A stretch of 64,000 nt of DNA from Flavobacteriales bacterium (GCA_023957375.1 JAMLHB010000002.1:124001-188000), one strand, 5' to 3'. Counted from the first letter of the stretch, positions 51,217-61,350 are shown. Numbers and translations are program-made. The notes: a model not told the origin generated them from the letters alone.

Positions 51217-51576
51217 ATGGCGAAGCGCACCACCTTCCAAACCAAGTTCCGCCTGTGGATCTACGCCGGGGATGAAAAACTCCTGGGTCCCGGCCGTGTG
51301 GAGATCATGGAGCGCATCCACCGCACAGGCTCCATCCAGAAGGCCGCATTGGAGATGGGCATGTCCTACCGCCAGGCTTGGAAGATGGTCACCGAGATCA
51401 ACGAGCGTGCCGGGCAGCCCTACGTGGAAAAGCACCTCGGCGGCAAGGGCGGCGGCGGGGCCATCGTCACCGAAGCGGGGCTGAAGGCCATCGCGGAGTT
51501 CAACCGGATGGAGCAGCGCATCCGGGAACGGATCGAGGCCGAGTTCAAGAAAACCTCGTTCGCAGACCACCGCTGA
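51217..51576 (+). CDS. ModE-like winged-helix regulator (DNA-binding domain only)
   Basis: The 119-residue protein is the N-terminal winged helix of ModE-type regulators: FQTKFRLWIYAGDEKLLGPG, then RVEIMERIHRTGSIQKAALE, MGMSYRQAWKMVTEIN and GGGGAIVTEAG. The molybdate-binding MOP domains of full ModE are absent. It stands 88 bases upstream of a TonB receptor and a molybdopterin-fold protein, so control of metal-oxyanion uptake is likely. Confidence 0.88.
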   Translation: MAKRTTFQTKFRLWIYAGDEKLLGPGRVEIMERIHRTGSIQKAALEMGMSYRQAWKMVTEINERAGQPYVEKHLGGKGGGGAIVTEAGLKAIAEFNRMEQRIRERIEAEFKKTSFADHR

Positions 51577-51664
51577 GCGGCTCGGCACCATGATCAACAA
51601 ACTTCCGCGGCGTGCACTATTCACCACCAAGCATACCGCATCACTTCCACTATTCCACCACACC

Positions 51665-53677
51665 ATGAAATTTCCTTCCACGATCGCCACATTCCTGCTG
51701 CCCGCCCTGCTTTCCGCGCAGCAGCCCGGCCCCGCGCCTGCCGTACCACCGGACAGCACCACGGGCCGGATCTTCCAATTGGGTGAAGTATCCGTGGTGG
51801 CCACCAAAGCCGTGGAGCAACAGGACCGCGTGAGCGCCGCCACCATGGCCGCACAGAATAAGCTGGACGTGCCGGACGCGCTGAACCTGCTGCCGGGGAT
51901 CGCGGTGACCGCCTCGGGCAACCGCAACGAATCCATGGTGACCGTGCGCGGCTTCGATCTGCGGCAAGTGCCTGTGTACATGGACGGCATCCCCGTGTAC
52001 GTGCCCTACGATGGCTATGTGGACCTGGGGCGCTTCAGCACGGCGGACCTGGCGGTGATAGACGTTTCAAAAAGCCTCTCGTCCGTGCTGTACGGGCCCA
52101 ATTCGCTCGGCGGCGCCATCAACCTGGTTTCGCGCAAGCCCGAAAAGAAGTTCGAGATGGACGGGGCACTGGGCGCGATCAACGACAACGGCTACTTGGG
52201 CAACATCAACCTGGGCACGCGCCAGCGGAAATTCTACATGCAGGGCGGCTACTCCTACCTGCACCGCGACGCCTTCATCCTACCGGAAAGCTTCACGCCC
52301 ACCAAGACGGAGAACGGCGGGCAGTGCGAAAACGCCTACCGCACCGATGGCAAGCTCAGCGTGAAATTCGGATGGACGCCCAATGCCAAGCATGAATACG
52401 TGGTGGGCTACATCAACCAGCGCGGGGAGAAGGGCAATCCCCCCTACGCCGGTGAGGACACGCGCAACCCGCAGTACACCAAGCCCCGCTATTGGCAGTG
52501 GCCGCACTGGGACAAGGAGACGATCTACTTCCTCTCCAACACCGCTTTGACGGCGCAGAGCCACCTGCGTGCGAAACTGTACTACGATGCCTTCACCAAC
52601 GAGATCAATGCATTTGACAACGCCACGTACACCACGCAGAACAAACCGTCCTCCTTCACCAGCTACTATGACGATTACACTTACGGCGGCGGGCTGGAGT
52701 ACGGCACCACCCGGATCCCCAAGAACAACATTCGCGTGGCGCTCCAGTACAAGACCGACGTACACCGGGAGCACGACCTGGGCATGCCGGTGCGCACCTT
52801 TAATGACAACACCATCACGGTGGGCGTGGAGGACAGCTGGCACCTGACGGACAGGTTCCAACTGGTGCCCGGTATTGGATACAGCGTGCGGAACAACACG
52901 CGCGCCGATGACTTCATCGCCGGCACGGAGACCATCCAACCCTACCCTGACGCCGGTGCCAGCGAGGCCTGGAACGGGCAGCTGGGCCTGTTCTACCAGC
53001 CGAAGGACGGGCACAAGCTGGGATTGTCCGCCTCACACCGCACCCGGTTCGCCACCATCAAGGACCGCTACTCGTACCGCATGGGCACGGCGATCCCCAA
53101 CCCGGGACTGAAGCCTGAATCGGCGGACAACCTGGAGCTGGGCTACACCGGCCGTGCCGCCAGGGGGCTCACGGTGCAGGCCGCGCTCTTTTACAGCAGC
53201 ATCACTGACGTGATCATGAGCATCAGCGAGGTGCAACCGGGCAAGGCGCAGATGCGCAATGCGGGGCGGGCCGAGCACACCGGTGTGGAAGCCGGCTTCA
53301 CTTGGGAGCTGCGCAAGAATCTGTCGGCCACGGCGAACTATACCTACATCGAGCGGCGCAACCTGGAAGACCCCGACCTGCGCTTCACCGACGTGCCCAA
53401 CACCAAGGTGATCGGCTACATCACCTACAAGCCCGTGGAGCGGCTGCGGCTGATCGCCAGCGCCGAGCACAACTCCTCGCGCTACAGCACCAGCTACGGC
53501 ACCAAGGCCGATGCCTTCACCCTGCTGAACGCCTTCATCTCCGGCAAGGTGTGGAAATACGCCAGCGTGGAGCTGGGCGTGAACAACCTGCTCGACACCA
53601 ACTACTGCTTGGTGGAAGGCTACCCGGAGGAAGGCCGCAACTTCATCCTCACCCTCCGCTTCCAGAACCACGACTGA
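51665..53677 (+). CDS. TonB-dependent outer-membrane receptor
   Basis: The 670-residue protein has a signal peptide (IATFLLPALLSAQQ). A plug domain (about 40-160) contains LGEVSVVATKAVEQQDRVSA, VRGFDLRQVPVYMDGIPVY and LYGPNSLGGAINLVSRK. A 22-strand barrel follows, with the final aromatic-type end NFILTLRFQNHD. It moves a scarce ligand across the outer membrane with TonB energy. Placement between a ModE-like regulator and a molybdopterin-fold lipoprotein points to molybdate or tungstate complexes as ligand, which is inference. The start at 51665 gives a normal signal peptide. Confidence 0.9.
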   Translation: MKFPSTIATFLLPALLSAQQPGPAPAVPPDSTTGRIFQLGEVSVVATKAVEQQDRVSAATMAAQNKLDVPDALNLLPGIAVTASGNRNESMVTVRGFDLRQVPVYMDGIPVYVPYDGYVDLGRFSTADLAVIDVSKSLSSVLYGPNSLGGAINLVSRKPEKKFEMDGALGAINDNGYLGNINLGTRQRKFYMQGGYSYLHRDAFILPESFTPTKTENGGQCENAYRTDGKLSVKFGWTPNAKHEYVVGYINQRGEKGNPPYAGEDTRNPQYTKPRYWQWPHWDKETIYFLSNTALTAQSHLRAKLYYDAFTNEINAFDNATYTTQNKPSSFTSYYDDYTYGGGLEYGTTRIPKNNIRVALQYKTDVHREHDLGMPVRTFNDNTITVGVEDSWHLTDRFQLVPGIGYSVRNNTRADDFIAGTETIQPYPDAGASEAWNGQLGLFYQPKDGHKLGLSASHRTRFATIKDRYSYRMGTAIPNPGLKPESADNLELGYTGRAARGLTVQAALFYSSITDVIMSISEVQPGKAQMRNAGRAEHTGVEAGFTWELRKNLSATANYTYIERRNLEDPDLRFTDVPNTKVIGYITYKPVERLRLIASAEHNSSRYSTSYGTKADAFTLLNAFISGKVWKYASVELGVNNLLDTNYCLVEGYPEEGRNFILTLRFQNHD

Positions 53678-53694
53678 TCCCGCGATACTCCCCC

Positions 53695-54324
53695 ATGAGA
53701 CACACGACCCCCACCCTGGCCGTACTGGCCCTCGCGCTCACCGGCGTCAACTGCGCCCCCCCCGGCGAAGCAGCGCCCCGCACAGCCGGCGCAGTCATGC
53801 ACGCCGACCACGCTGCCCTGGCCGACACCGGTGCGGGCAAGCACAATTGCACGGTGCCCATCACCGCCGAGGACAGCCTGAAATTCCTGAGCAAACAATT
53901 GGCGGTGACCGGTGCGGTGGAAACGCCGCTGGTGCTCACCGTGGATTCGCTCAAGAAGATGAACGTGGCCACCATTACCGACTTCACCGTGGTGTGCCAG
54001 AGCGGTGCGAACATGAAACAGGACAGTACCGCCAAAGGCGTGCTGCTGCGCGACATCCTGGAGAAGGCCAAGATCAAGCAGAGCGGGCACAAGGACCGCA
54101 ACTTCTACATCGTGGCCCGCGCCACGGACGGGTACAAGGCCACGTTCTCGTGGGCGGAGCTCTTCAACAACCCCACGGGTGACAACGTGTACGTGCTGAT
54201 CGAGGAGAACGGCCGGCCGATCGTGCGGCAAGGCGATATGATCCTGATCTGCCGCAACGACATCAAGACCGGCCCGCGGCACGTGTACTGGCTGAACAGC
54301 ATCGAGGTGCACCGCGTGGAGTGA
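53695..54324 (+). CDS. Molybdopterin-dependent oxidoreductase-fold exported protein
   Basis: The 209-residue protein has an export signal with a possible lipid-attachment cysteine (ALALTGVNCAPP). Its domain resembles the SUOX/oxidored_molyb fold: FTVVCQSGANMKQDSTAKGV, LLRDILEKAKI, DGYKATFSWAELFNN and RHVYWLNSIEVHRVE. It is short for a full catalytic enzyme and may bind rather than use the cofactor. It begins 17 bases after the receptor stop, so the two are one operon. Confidence 0.8.
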   Translation: MRHTTPTLAVLALALTGVNCAPPGEAAPRTAGAVMHADHAALADTGAGKHNCTVPITAEDSLKFLSKQLAVTGAVETPLVLTVDSLKKMNVATITDFTVVCQSGANMKQDSTAKGVLLRDILEKAKIKQSGHKDRNFYIVARATDGYKATFSWAELFNNPTGDNVYVLIEENGRPIVRQGDMILICRNDIKTGPRHVYWLNSIEVHRVE

Positions 54325-54331
54325 GGGGTGT

Positions 54332-54913
54332 TCACGGCTTGGGGCGCAGGCCGATCTTCCACATGCCGCGCAGGTCGCCCTGTTGGTAGCCGGTGGCGCG
54401 GTCCCGGGGGTACTTCTCCGCAAGCGCGGCGCGGGTGCCCTCCGCAATGTCTTCCGCACCGCCGTGGCACTTCAGGCAGGTGGGCATGCCCACGGTGATC
54501 GGCTTGTAGTACCACACGGTCCCTTCGGCATCCTGCTGCACAAAGGCGGATTTGTCGCCGGCGAAGCGTTCCCACGCGGCCCGGTCCTGCGGCAGGCGGA
54601 TCCCGTTGTCCGGATTGCGGTTCCGGTCGCTGAGGCGCTGCACATCCACATCGAACAAGGCCGCCACGGAATCCGTGAGCGGCACGGCCCGGGTGTTGCA
54701 GAAAGCCACGGCGTGTTCCGGCCCGCCGGCCTGCATGGCTGCGGACACGTTTTTCAGCAAGACCTGTTGGGCCTGTGCCGATATGGAATCGCCCAAGGCC
54801 ATGGCCATGGCCGTGTCAAGGGGTTTCTTCGGTGCCGGGCCGTTTTCGCCACAGCCGATGAACACCACCGCGCTTGCTGCGCCGGCCAACAGGAGTTTTA
54901 CAGAGCGCGTCAT
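54332..54913 (-). CDS. DUF3365 (Tll0287-like) haem lipoprotein
   Basis: The 193-residue protein has a lipoprotein signal (AGAASAVVFIGCGEN). The Tll0287-like sensor/haem domain contains AVAFCNTRAVPLTDSVA, LSDRNRNPDNGIRLPQDRAA and the c-type haem site PTCLKCHGG near residue 145. Such proteins are exported haem-binding sensors or electron carriers. A TACTTTCG box (54919-54926, minus strand) lies five bases before the ATG at 54913. The gene converges with the molybdopterin-fold gene seven bases apart. Confidence 0.85.
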   Translation of the reverse strand: MTRSVKLLLAGAASAVVFIGCGENGPAPKKPLDTAMAMALGDSISAQAQQVLLKNVSAAMQAGGPEHAVAFCNTRAVPLTDSVAALFDVDVQRLSDRNRNPDNGIRLPQDRAAWERFAGDKSAFVQQDAEGTVWYYKPITVGMPTCLKCHGGAEDIAEGTRAALAEKYPRDRATGYQQGDLRGMWKIGLRPKP

Positions 54914-55076
54914 TGTGGCGAAAGTAGGTCCTTCCCATCGCCTGTTTTGGAACAAAAGGCACCGTGCTGCCATCCGACCTGCTTTAGCATGGGCATGAAA
55001 CTGCAAGCGCCCCGTCGATGCCCCTCCGGTTAGTGCCCTTCCCCGACGCTCGGCACGGTCCTTCCCCGAGAGCGCG

Positions 55077-56108
55077 TCAGTCGAGCCCCAACCGCAATTT
55101 CAGGTGCTTCTCCAACAGTTCCCCCATGCTGGCACAAGCCGCCAAGGACGGGACGTGGTGCAGTTCGGCCAGCTCATGGGCCAGGCGACGGACATTGCTT
55201 TGTGTGCTGATCACATCGCAGCGCATTGCCGAGAGCAGCTCTTCCAACCGGTCCTGGGAAAGGCGATAGCGCTTCCGCAACAGGGACCGTTCCTCGTTGC
55301 TGTACTGCACGGCACTTTCCCGGTCGATGTGCTGGCGCGCGAACTGCACGTAGGGCAAGTTCTCCTTGTAGAACTGCGGCAGGTAGATGCGGTGGCGCCC
55401 TTCGTGGCTCTGCTGGTCGAAGTCGATGCTGCGCAGGCGGTACTGCACCTGGTCGAAGTCCTGCATCACGTCCACCACGAAGTTGTATGCCCGCATATCC
55501 CCCAGCAGGCGTGAGAAACAGCGCTCGTTGAACTTCACGAACTCCTTGCTCAGGCGCACGGGGTTGAGATTGCCGCCGTACCGCCACGGGTCCGCTATGA
55601 AGTCGTCGCCCGGCACTCCGATGATGTGCTCCTCCACCAAGGTTCCGGCATCCACCATGTAATTGATGCGGTTGGGGCTGAGCATGTGCTCCAACTCTAG
55701 GCCATACACCCGGCTGGCATCGGTCTTCTTGATGTAGTAGTAGTCGTGGTTGTCGTTGATCTGGTTGAAGATCTTGATGCGGAACGGTTGGCTGTTGCCA
55801 TAGGCGCAGAAGTCAATGCTCGCCACGCCCAAATGGTCCACCTTCCGGCCATCCGCCACGATCATTTGATACAGTTGCACCAGGCGCTCGTGCGTTTCTT
55901 CCAGCTCGGCAGGGCGTAGCATTACCGTGGTCCAGAGGGTCTCACGGCCCCTCGAGTCACGTTGCGCCATCAGTCCCTCATGCCGCAACAGGTCGTTGTA
56001 TGCCAAGGGTAATTGCTGCTCCCGCTCCACCGCGCGCAGGAATTCCGACAACCGCCCACCGATGGGGTAGGCGGACTTCTTGTGGCGGATATCGTTCGGC
56101 GCGTGCAT
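55077..56108 (-). CDS. Uncharacterised conserved protein, 343 residues
   Basis: I do not recognise the family. The protein is soluble and has no signal peptide. Ordered-looking stretches include LGVASIDFCAYGNSQPFRIK, VEEHIIGVPGDDFIADPWRY and LLGDMRAYNFVVDVMQDFDQ, followed by a helical end (about 270-343). The high content of aromatic residues and aspartates in the middle suggests a nucleotide or phosphate site, but no named motif is visible. Confidence 0.75.
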   Translation of the reverse strand: MHAPNDIRHKKSAYPIGGRLSEFLRAVEREQQLPLAYNDLLRHEGLMAQRDSRGRETLWTTVMLRPAELEETHERLVQLYQMIVADGRKVDHLGVASIDFCAYGNSQPFRIKIFNQINDNHDYYYIKKTDASRVYGLELEHMLSPNRINYMVDAGTLVEEHIIGVPGDDFIADPWRYGGNLNPVRLSKEFVKFNERCFSRLLGDMRAYNFVVDVMQDFDQVQYRLRSIDFDQQSHEGRHRIYLPQFYKENLPYVQFARQHIDRESAVQYSNEERSLLRKRYRLSQDRLEELLSAMRCDVISTQSNVRRLAHELAELHHVPSLAACASMGELLEKHLKLRLGLD

Positions 56109-56423
56109 CCCGCAAAGAAGGTCATTTTCCGGAGCTTGCCCGGCCTTGTCCGTAAATATGGCCTTTCCGCAACCCCAAGCTCCCTCTTGCCCCTACCGTG
56201 GTCTTCTGCAGTGGGCCATGCGGTTGGGAAGCTGCCTCGCCAGGTTCACCGCAGCGTTCCTTGCAGGAGGCATCATGTGCCGATCGCCGGGGCTCTTCAT
56301 CCTCCTGCTGGAGCACGGGGTCCCCTTCCACCAGATGCCCCGTCGGGCACGTAGATCTGCGCCATGGCCGGTTTCGGCATTCAGGCCAAGGCACGTTAGG
56401 GAAACAGACTACCCAAGGCCAGA
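56109..56423. other. Intergenic stretch without supported feature
   Basis: These 315 bases between two leftward genes contain several overlapping open frames, none with convincing composition or family similarity. No repeat or RNA gene was seen. Confidence 0.5.
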
Positions 56424-57260
56424 TCAGTGCATGGCTGCTTCGCGCCGCAGCCAGCCACTGTACCGGTTGGCGTCGCCCTTGGCCAAGTGAAGTCCGTCCG
56501 TGGTATGCCAATACGAGCCTTGCGGAACGTGCAGGAAGGCATGGTCGGGGAAGGCCTTGCGCACCATTCCGCGTTCGAGTGCCGCCAAGGGGCTGTTCAT
56601 CACGATCGGATGGGCCGGCATTTCAAAGAAGACCACCTTCGCCCCTGTCGCTTCCACCTCACGCACTTGGCGCACCAAGCGTTCGATCACCTGTTGCTGC
56701 TCCTCCTTGTCCGGCAGGACGGCATATTCCTCCTTCAACCTGGACAACATGGCCTCGGTCGCCGTGTCCACCGTATCGGGACTTTCCGTCTCGGCCTTCT
56801 GCACCCGGTCATGCAGCCAGCCATATAGTACGCCACTGGGCTGGTTCTGCTCGCGCATCATGGGCATGGCCCTGCGCAGCTGATACAACCCCGGGGTGAA
56901 CAGGCCGTCCAGGAATTCCTGGTCGAGCTTGCGGAAAAGGATATTGGTTTCCACGAGCACCAGCTCCGGCCGTTTGGACGACCTCACGATCAGCTCCATG
57001 CCATCATAGATGCTCCGGCCGGCAAAGCCCAGGTTGATCGTGCGGGCGGGAAAGCTGTCGAGGTTCAGCCGGTAGGCGAGGGACGAGCCCACGATCACCG
57101 TGCGGAAGCTGTCGGTTGGTGCGTAGATGAACTTTTCAGCCTTGATGCGGTTGCCGTTGGCCAAATGCTGGGTGGTGTCCCAATCCACGTGCACCACGCG
57201 CAGGAACACCGCATAGCCGGCCACCAGCAACAGGGCGGTCAGGAGGGCTCGGCGGATCAT
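56424..57260 (-). CDS. Membrane-anchored SGNH-like protein paired with the MBOAT acyltransferase
   Basis: The 278-residue protein has an N-terminal membrane anchor (RRALLTALLLVAGYAVFLRV) and a domain with VIVGSSLAYRLN, a position like block I of SGNH hydrolases. TDGLHLAKGDANRYSGWL near the end is like the D-x-x-H of block V. In AlgI-type systems a periplasmic SGNH partner transfers the acyl group delivered by the MBOAT protein. The MBOAT gene lies seven bases upstream on the same strand. The substrate, probably a surface polysaccharide, is not visible. Confidence 0.78.
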   Translation of the reverse strand: MIRRALLTALLLVAGYAVFLRVVHVDWDTTQHLANGNRIKAEKFIYAPTDSFRTVIVGSSLAYRLNLDSFPARTINLGFAGRSIYDGMELIVRSSKRPELVLVETNILFRKLDQEFLDGLFTPGLYQLRRAMPMMREQNQPSGVLYGWLHDRVQKAETESPDTVDTATEAMLSRLKEEYAVLPDKEEQQQVIERLVRQVREVEATGAKVVFFEMPAHPIVMNSPLAALERGMVRKAFPDHAFLHVPQGSYWHTTDGLHLAKGDANRYSGWLRREAAMH

Positions 57261-57267
57261 CCGTGGT

Positions 57268-58680
57268 TCAGAATTGGAAGTAGATGAAGCTCGCCCCGCT
57301 GCCGGAGTTCACGATGATCAGGAAGATCATGGCCCCCAGCAGCAGGGGCCGCACCGAGGCCATGCCGGGCCGTTCACCGTTCCGGCGCCACAGGTACCAA
57401 GCGTGGTAGAGCACCACGGGCACCGAGAACAAGGTGATGAAGAAGGCCAGCAGGAAGTTGATGTCGTAGCCCGTCCAATTGCGGCCAATGGCCTGCAGGT
57501 AGTAAACCGCATCAATGAAATCTGGCAGCTTGAACAACAGCCATGCGAAGGTGACGCAGGCGAAGATGAAGAGCATGTGCACCCATCGCGGCAACCGTTT
57601 GCCCGGGGCAAAGCCCAGGTCGCTGGCCAGCCGTTCCGCCGCGAGCATCAGGCCATGGAAGAAGCCCCACACGGCGTAGCTCCATGCGGCCCCGTGCCAA
57701 AAGCCGCCCAAAACCATGGTGGCCATCAGGTTCCGGTAGGTGTTCACCTGGCCTTTCCGGCTGCCGCCAAGCGGGATGTAGAGGTAATCCCGCAGGAAGG
57801 TGGACAGGGAGATGTGCCAGCGGCGCCAGAACTCGGAGAACGTGGTGGAGATATAGGGAAAGTTGAAGTTGTCCGGCAGGCGGTAGCCCAGCAGGTGTGC
57901 CAGCCCGATGGCGATCAGCGAGTAGCCGGCAAAGTCGGCAAAGATCTGGACGCTGTACCCGAGCAGCAGGAAGATCAGCGTAACGGAATGGTACTCCATG
58001 AAGTAGGGGTACGCCAACCAGAAGGTGTGGTCCTTCATGTTGTCCGCCACCACCATTTTCAGGAAGTAGCCCACCACCAAGGCGGTGAATGCGGCCTGCC
58101 GATCGATGCCCGCCAGGGTCTTCACCCGGATCTGCGGGAGGAACTCATGGGCCTTCACCACCGGCCCGGCCACCAAAGCCGGAAAGAAGGACTTGAACGC
58201 GGCAACGTCCAACGCATGCTTGGCCAAGCTTCCGGCACTGAGCGCGGCATAATCCTCCAGCGCCTTGCCCCGGTATGCGTCCACCAACAGCGAGATGCCT
58301 TGGAACGTGAAGAAGCTGATACCGATGGGCAGGGGGATCTGCACCAGGAACTCCCCTACGCTCGACCCTTTTGGGAAGAAGGTGTGCCCGATCAAGGGGC
58401 TGTACTTGAAGAAGATCAGCAGGCCCAGGTTCATCACCACGCCGATGGTGGCATACAGCTTACGGCGTGGTGGCGGTCCGTAGATCACGCCGTAACTGGT
58501 GAAGATGTTGATGGCGATGGAGGCCAGCAGCAGCGTCAGGAGAACGGGGTTGTTGAACGCGTAGAAGATGAAGCTCGCCACCACGATCACGTGCAGCTGG
58601 AAGCGGCGCATGAAGGGCAGGTAGTACACCACCAAGGTGGGGATCACCAGCAAGAGGAACGGGATGCTGTTGAAAAGCAT
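57268..58680 (-). CDS. MBOAT-family O-acyltransferase (AlgI-like)
   Basis: The 470-residue membrane protein has about eleven hydrophobic segments. The conserved MBOAT sites are NFPYISTTFSEFWRRWHISL, STFLRDYLYIPLGGSRKG and the catalytic histidine in VLGGFWHGAAWSYAVWG. Such proteins move acetyl or other acyl groups across the inner membrane for exopolysaccharide modification. It forms a two-gene operon with the SGNH-like gene. No alginate or cellulose biosynthesis gene is present nearby. Confidence 0.93.
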   Translation of the reverse strand: MLFNSIPFLLLVIPTLVVYYLPFMRRFQLHVIVVASFIFYAFNNPVLLTLLLASIAINIFTSYGVIYGPPPRRKLYATIGVVMNLGLLIFFKYSPLIGHTFFPKGSSVGEFLVQIPLPIGISFFTFQGISLLVDAYRGKALEDYAALSAGSLAKHALDVAAFKSFFPALVAGPVVKAHEFLPQIRVKTLAGIDRQAAFTALVVGYFLKMVVADNMKDHTFWLAYPYFMEYHSVTLIFLLLGYSVQIFADFAGYSLIAIGLAHLLGYRLPDNFNFPYISTTFSEFWRRWHISLSTFLRDYLYIPLGGSRKGQVNTYRNLMATMVLGGFWHGAAWSYAVWGFFHGLMLAAERLASDLGFAPGKRLPRWVHMLFIFACVTFAWLLFKLPDFIDAVYYLQAIGRNWTGYDINFLLAFFITLFSVPVVLYHAWYLWRRNGERPGMASVRPLLLGAMIFLIIVNSGSGASFIYFQF

Positions 58681-58928
58681 GCGCGGCGACGTTTCTACGC
58701 GGGCTTCCGCATCAGGTTCCGCGCCGGTGGTCTTCCGGGCATGCAGGGCGGTTGATCAGTTGCATGAATGCCGGCTTCAGGCATGTGCAGCACGGCCAAT
58801 TGGCTGGTGGGTTTCCGTTTCCAGGAGGCCAGCGGACGGACTGAACGGCGCCGAATGTACGTGCCGTCATGAACCCGGCAGGTCACCTCCCGAAGCACCT
58901 TCCACCAGCCCGGTGTTGAACAGTTTGG

Positions 58929-61061
58929 CTATTGCACCACCACCCGCTGCTCCCACCGGCCCTGGCCCGTGGTAACGCGCAGTACGTAGAGGCCCGGTGC
59001 CAACCGCCCTTCCAGGTCCATCGTGAACGCATCCCCCGCGCCGATGTAAGGCTGTTCGCTGTGCAGCACCCTGCCCGCCACGTCGCACAAGTGCACCAAG
59101 GCCTGCCCGGCGGCCCCGGAATGGCACAAGGTGATCTTGCCCCGGCCGGGGTTGGGGAACACGCGCCAACCTTCAGCCTGCCCGCCAGGGATCGCCGTTG
59201 GGTTGAACACTACGGTGTAATCCTCGGTTTCGCCCGAGAGATAATTAAAGCATGGGCCAATGGTGCCGGGCTCGCTGTCCTCGGGGTAGGCCAACCGGAC
59301 GCGCAGCCGCGTGGAGGCCACCGCCACCTCCTCCGGAACGGCAAAGGCAAAGGTCACCGTTTGGTTGGGGACCGCGGTGGTTGCGCTACCCAGCTTCTCG
59401 CCAGCGCTAAACGCGAGGTCCCCATTATAGTCGATCCATGCCGCGATCTTCTCATCCCCGTAATCGCCGCCGGTAATGGCCAGCTGATACCCTTGGCCAG
59501 GGATCAGCACGGTGGTTTGGGCCGTGTAATCCACGTACGCGACCCCGTCTTCGAAGGTGCTGGCATTGTTGATGTCGCCCAGGAGGACATGGCCGATATA
59601 GTCCCCGCCATCGGGCCCGAAGTCGGAGGTTGGAATGCAGTACGTCGGCACCACGATGCACCCTTCCTGCGCGGACAAACCAATGCTGTACGCTCCTTGC
59701 GGCGCTCCGGCACCCGCTTCCACGGGGATCCAGTAGGTGCCAGCCGGAAGATCCGCGAAGGTGACGGTGCAACCCGCCACGGTGCCTGCAAGCATGCCCG
59801 TGGCGAAGTTGGGGCAGTTCACGGCCAAGTTTTGGGAAAAGCTGCTGAACACGGACCCCGCCACGCAATAGTCGATGGTCACCGTTGCACATTCGGACAG
59901 GGAGATGGCCTCCCACACGAAGGTGTGGTCGGCATTGTCCAGGGAGGCCCCTGTATTGTCCCCGCTCAGCTCAATGCCTTGTCCGATCCCCAGGGGTGTA
60001 ATTGTTGCACCCGCGCAATCGTCGTTCACCGGGTGCTCCCCCCCTGGCGTGATGATCACGGTGTAGTCTTCGGTTTCGCACCGGCTGTAGTTGTAGCAGG
60101 GGATCAAGGGCAGCGGTTGGCCGGTTTGAACACTGGCCGTGCGGATGCGCAAGCGGGTGCTGCCCAACGGGGTGCCCTCCGGCACGGTGAAGTTGAACAC
60201 CACGATGGAGTCGGTACTGATGGCTGTTCCTTCGCCCAACTTTTCATCCAAGGTGAAATCAAAATCCTGGTTGTAGTCGATCCATGCGGCCACCTGGTCC
60301 GTGTTGTACGCCCCGCTGATCACGGAAAGCTGATGGGCCTGGCCCGCTTGCAGGGGCGTACTGATGGCCGTATAGTTCACATGGGCGATGTTCACCTGGA
60401 ACAAGCTGGAGTTGTCGATCGCACCAAGCTGTACCCGGCTGATGTAATCGCCATCGTTGGGCCCTGTGGCGGAAATGGGGATGCAATACGCCGTGGGCGG
60501 CGTGCAGGCGGTGGCCGATACTTCTATGGTGTAGGGCCCTTGGGGCGTTATCCCCGGGGCGGCATATACCGGGATCCAGTACGTGCCCGGGTCGAGGTAC
60601 GGGAAGGTGGCCGTGCAGGATGTGTTGTACCCCAGGAGAATGGCCGTCAGGAAATCAGGGCAGTTCACGGCCAGGCTCTTGATGTGGTTGGTGAACACGG
60701 ACCCCGGCACGCAGTAATTGATGGTCACGTTGGCACAGGCGGTCAGTTCGAACGCTTCCCACACCATTTTGTATCCGGGGGGGTCGGTGACCACCACGCC
60801 GGTATTGTCCCCGCTCATCAACACGGTCTGGCCGGGGCTCAATTGGTACACCGTCGCCCCGGTGCACCAATTGTTCACCGGGGGGTCCACATCGCGCGCC
60901 CCGGGTGCGTTGTCCGTCTCCTCCCCGGTAAGCCCGTTGAAGAGGGGCATTTCCCCCAACTGGTGCCCAAGCGGTCCATCGTATGTTCCTTGCGCAGCCG
61001 CGCTATAACCCATCAGCACCAAGGAGGCGGCACCGGCCCAAGCAAGTAGAAATGAGTTCAT
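58929..61061 (-). CDS. Secreted GEVED-domain protein with type IX sorting signal
   Basis: The 710-residue protein has a signal peptide (SLVLMGYSAAAQG) and two copies of a roughly 285-residue module. Each has a CBM-like part (TVLMSGDNTGVVVTDPPGYK against GIELSGDNTGASLDNADHTF). Each also has a GEVED-type part (VAAWIDYNQDFDFTLDEKLG against IAAWIDYNGDLAFSAGEKLG, then CETEDYTVIITPGG against GETEDYTVVFNPTA). The C-terminus from GWRVFPNPGRGKITL to RWEQRVVVQ is a type IX secretion domain. It is probably a cell-surface adhesin or binding protein. The internal duplication is clear at the protein level. Confidence 0.9.
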   Translation of the reverse strand: MNSFLLAWAGAASLVLMGYSAAAQGTYDGPLGHQLGEMPLFNGLTGEETDNAPGARDVDPPVNNWCTGATVYQLSPGQTVLMSGDNTGVVVTDPPGYKMVWEAFELTACANVTINYCVPGSVFTNHIKSLAVNCPDFLTAILLGYNTSCTATFPYLDPGTYWIPVYAAPGITPQGPYTIEVSATACTPPTAYCIPISATGPNDGDYISRVQLGAIDNSSLFQVNIAHVNYTAISTPLQAGQAHQLSVISGAYNTDQVAAWIDYNQDFDFTLDEKLGEGTAISTDSIVVFNFTVPEGTPLGSTRLRIRTASVQTGQPLPLIPCYNYSRCETEDYTVIITPGGEHPVNDDCAGATITPLGIGQGIELSGDNTGASLDNADHTFVWEAISLSECATVTIDYCVAGSVFSSFSQNLAVNCPNFATGMLAGTVAGCTVTFADLPAGTYWIPVEAGAGAPQGAYSIGLSAQEGCIVVPTYCIPTSDFGPDGGDYIGHVLLGDINNASTFEDGVAYVDYTAQTTVLIPGQGYQLAITGGDYGDEKIAAWIDYNGDLAFSAGEKLGSATTAVPNQTVTFAFAVPEEVAVASTRLRVRLAYPEDSEPGTIGPCFNYLSGETEDYTVVFNPTAIPGGQAEGWRVFPNPGRGKITLCHSGAAGQALVHLCDVAGRVLHSEQPYIGAGDAFTMDLEGRLAPGLYVLRVTTGQGRWEQRVVVQ

Positions 61062-61350
61062 GCGCGAAGCTGTTTATCAGGCAAATTTGGGCAATAACCG
61101 CCATGCCGCAACACCTGCCTAAAACAGGCGCCAGCACGGATGGCCGGGTGGCCATGGCCGCATACCCGGGCAGTGCATGTCCCACATGCCCGAAAACCTG
61201 CGGATGCCCGCCAGGCATGCCCTTGCTCCTTCTATTCACCTGCCCTCAGGCAGGATGCCGTGCCTGTGATCAACGCGGGTCCGCCAGGGGGCACCACGCG
61301 CCCTGAAGGCCACTATGAATAGATCTACTTGGCCCCGCTCGGCCAACGGA

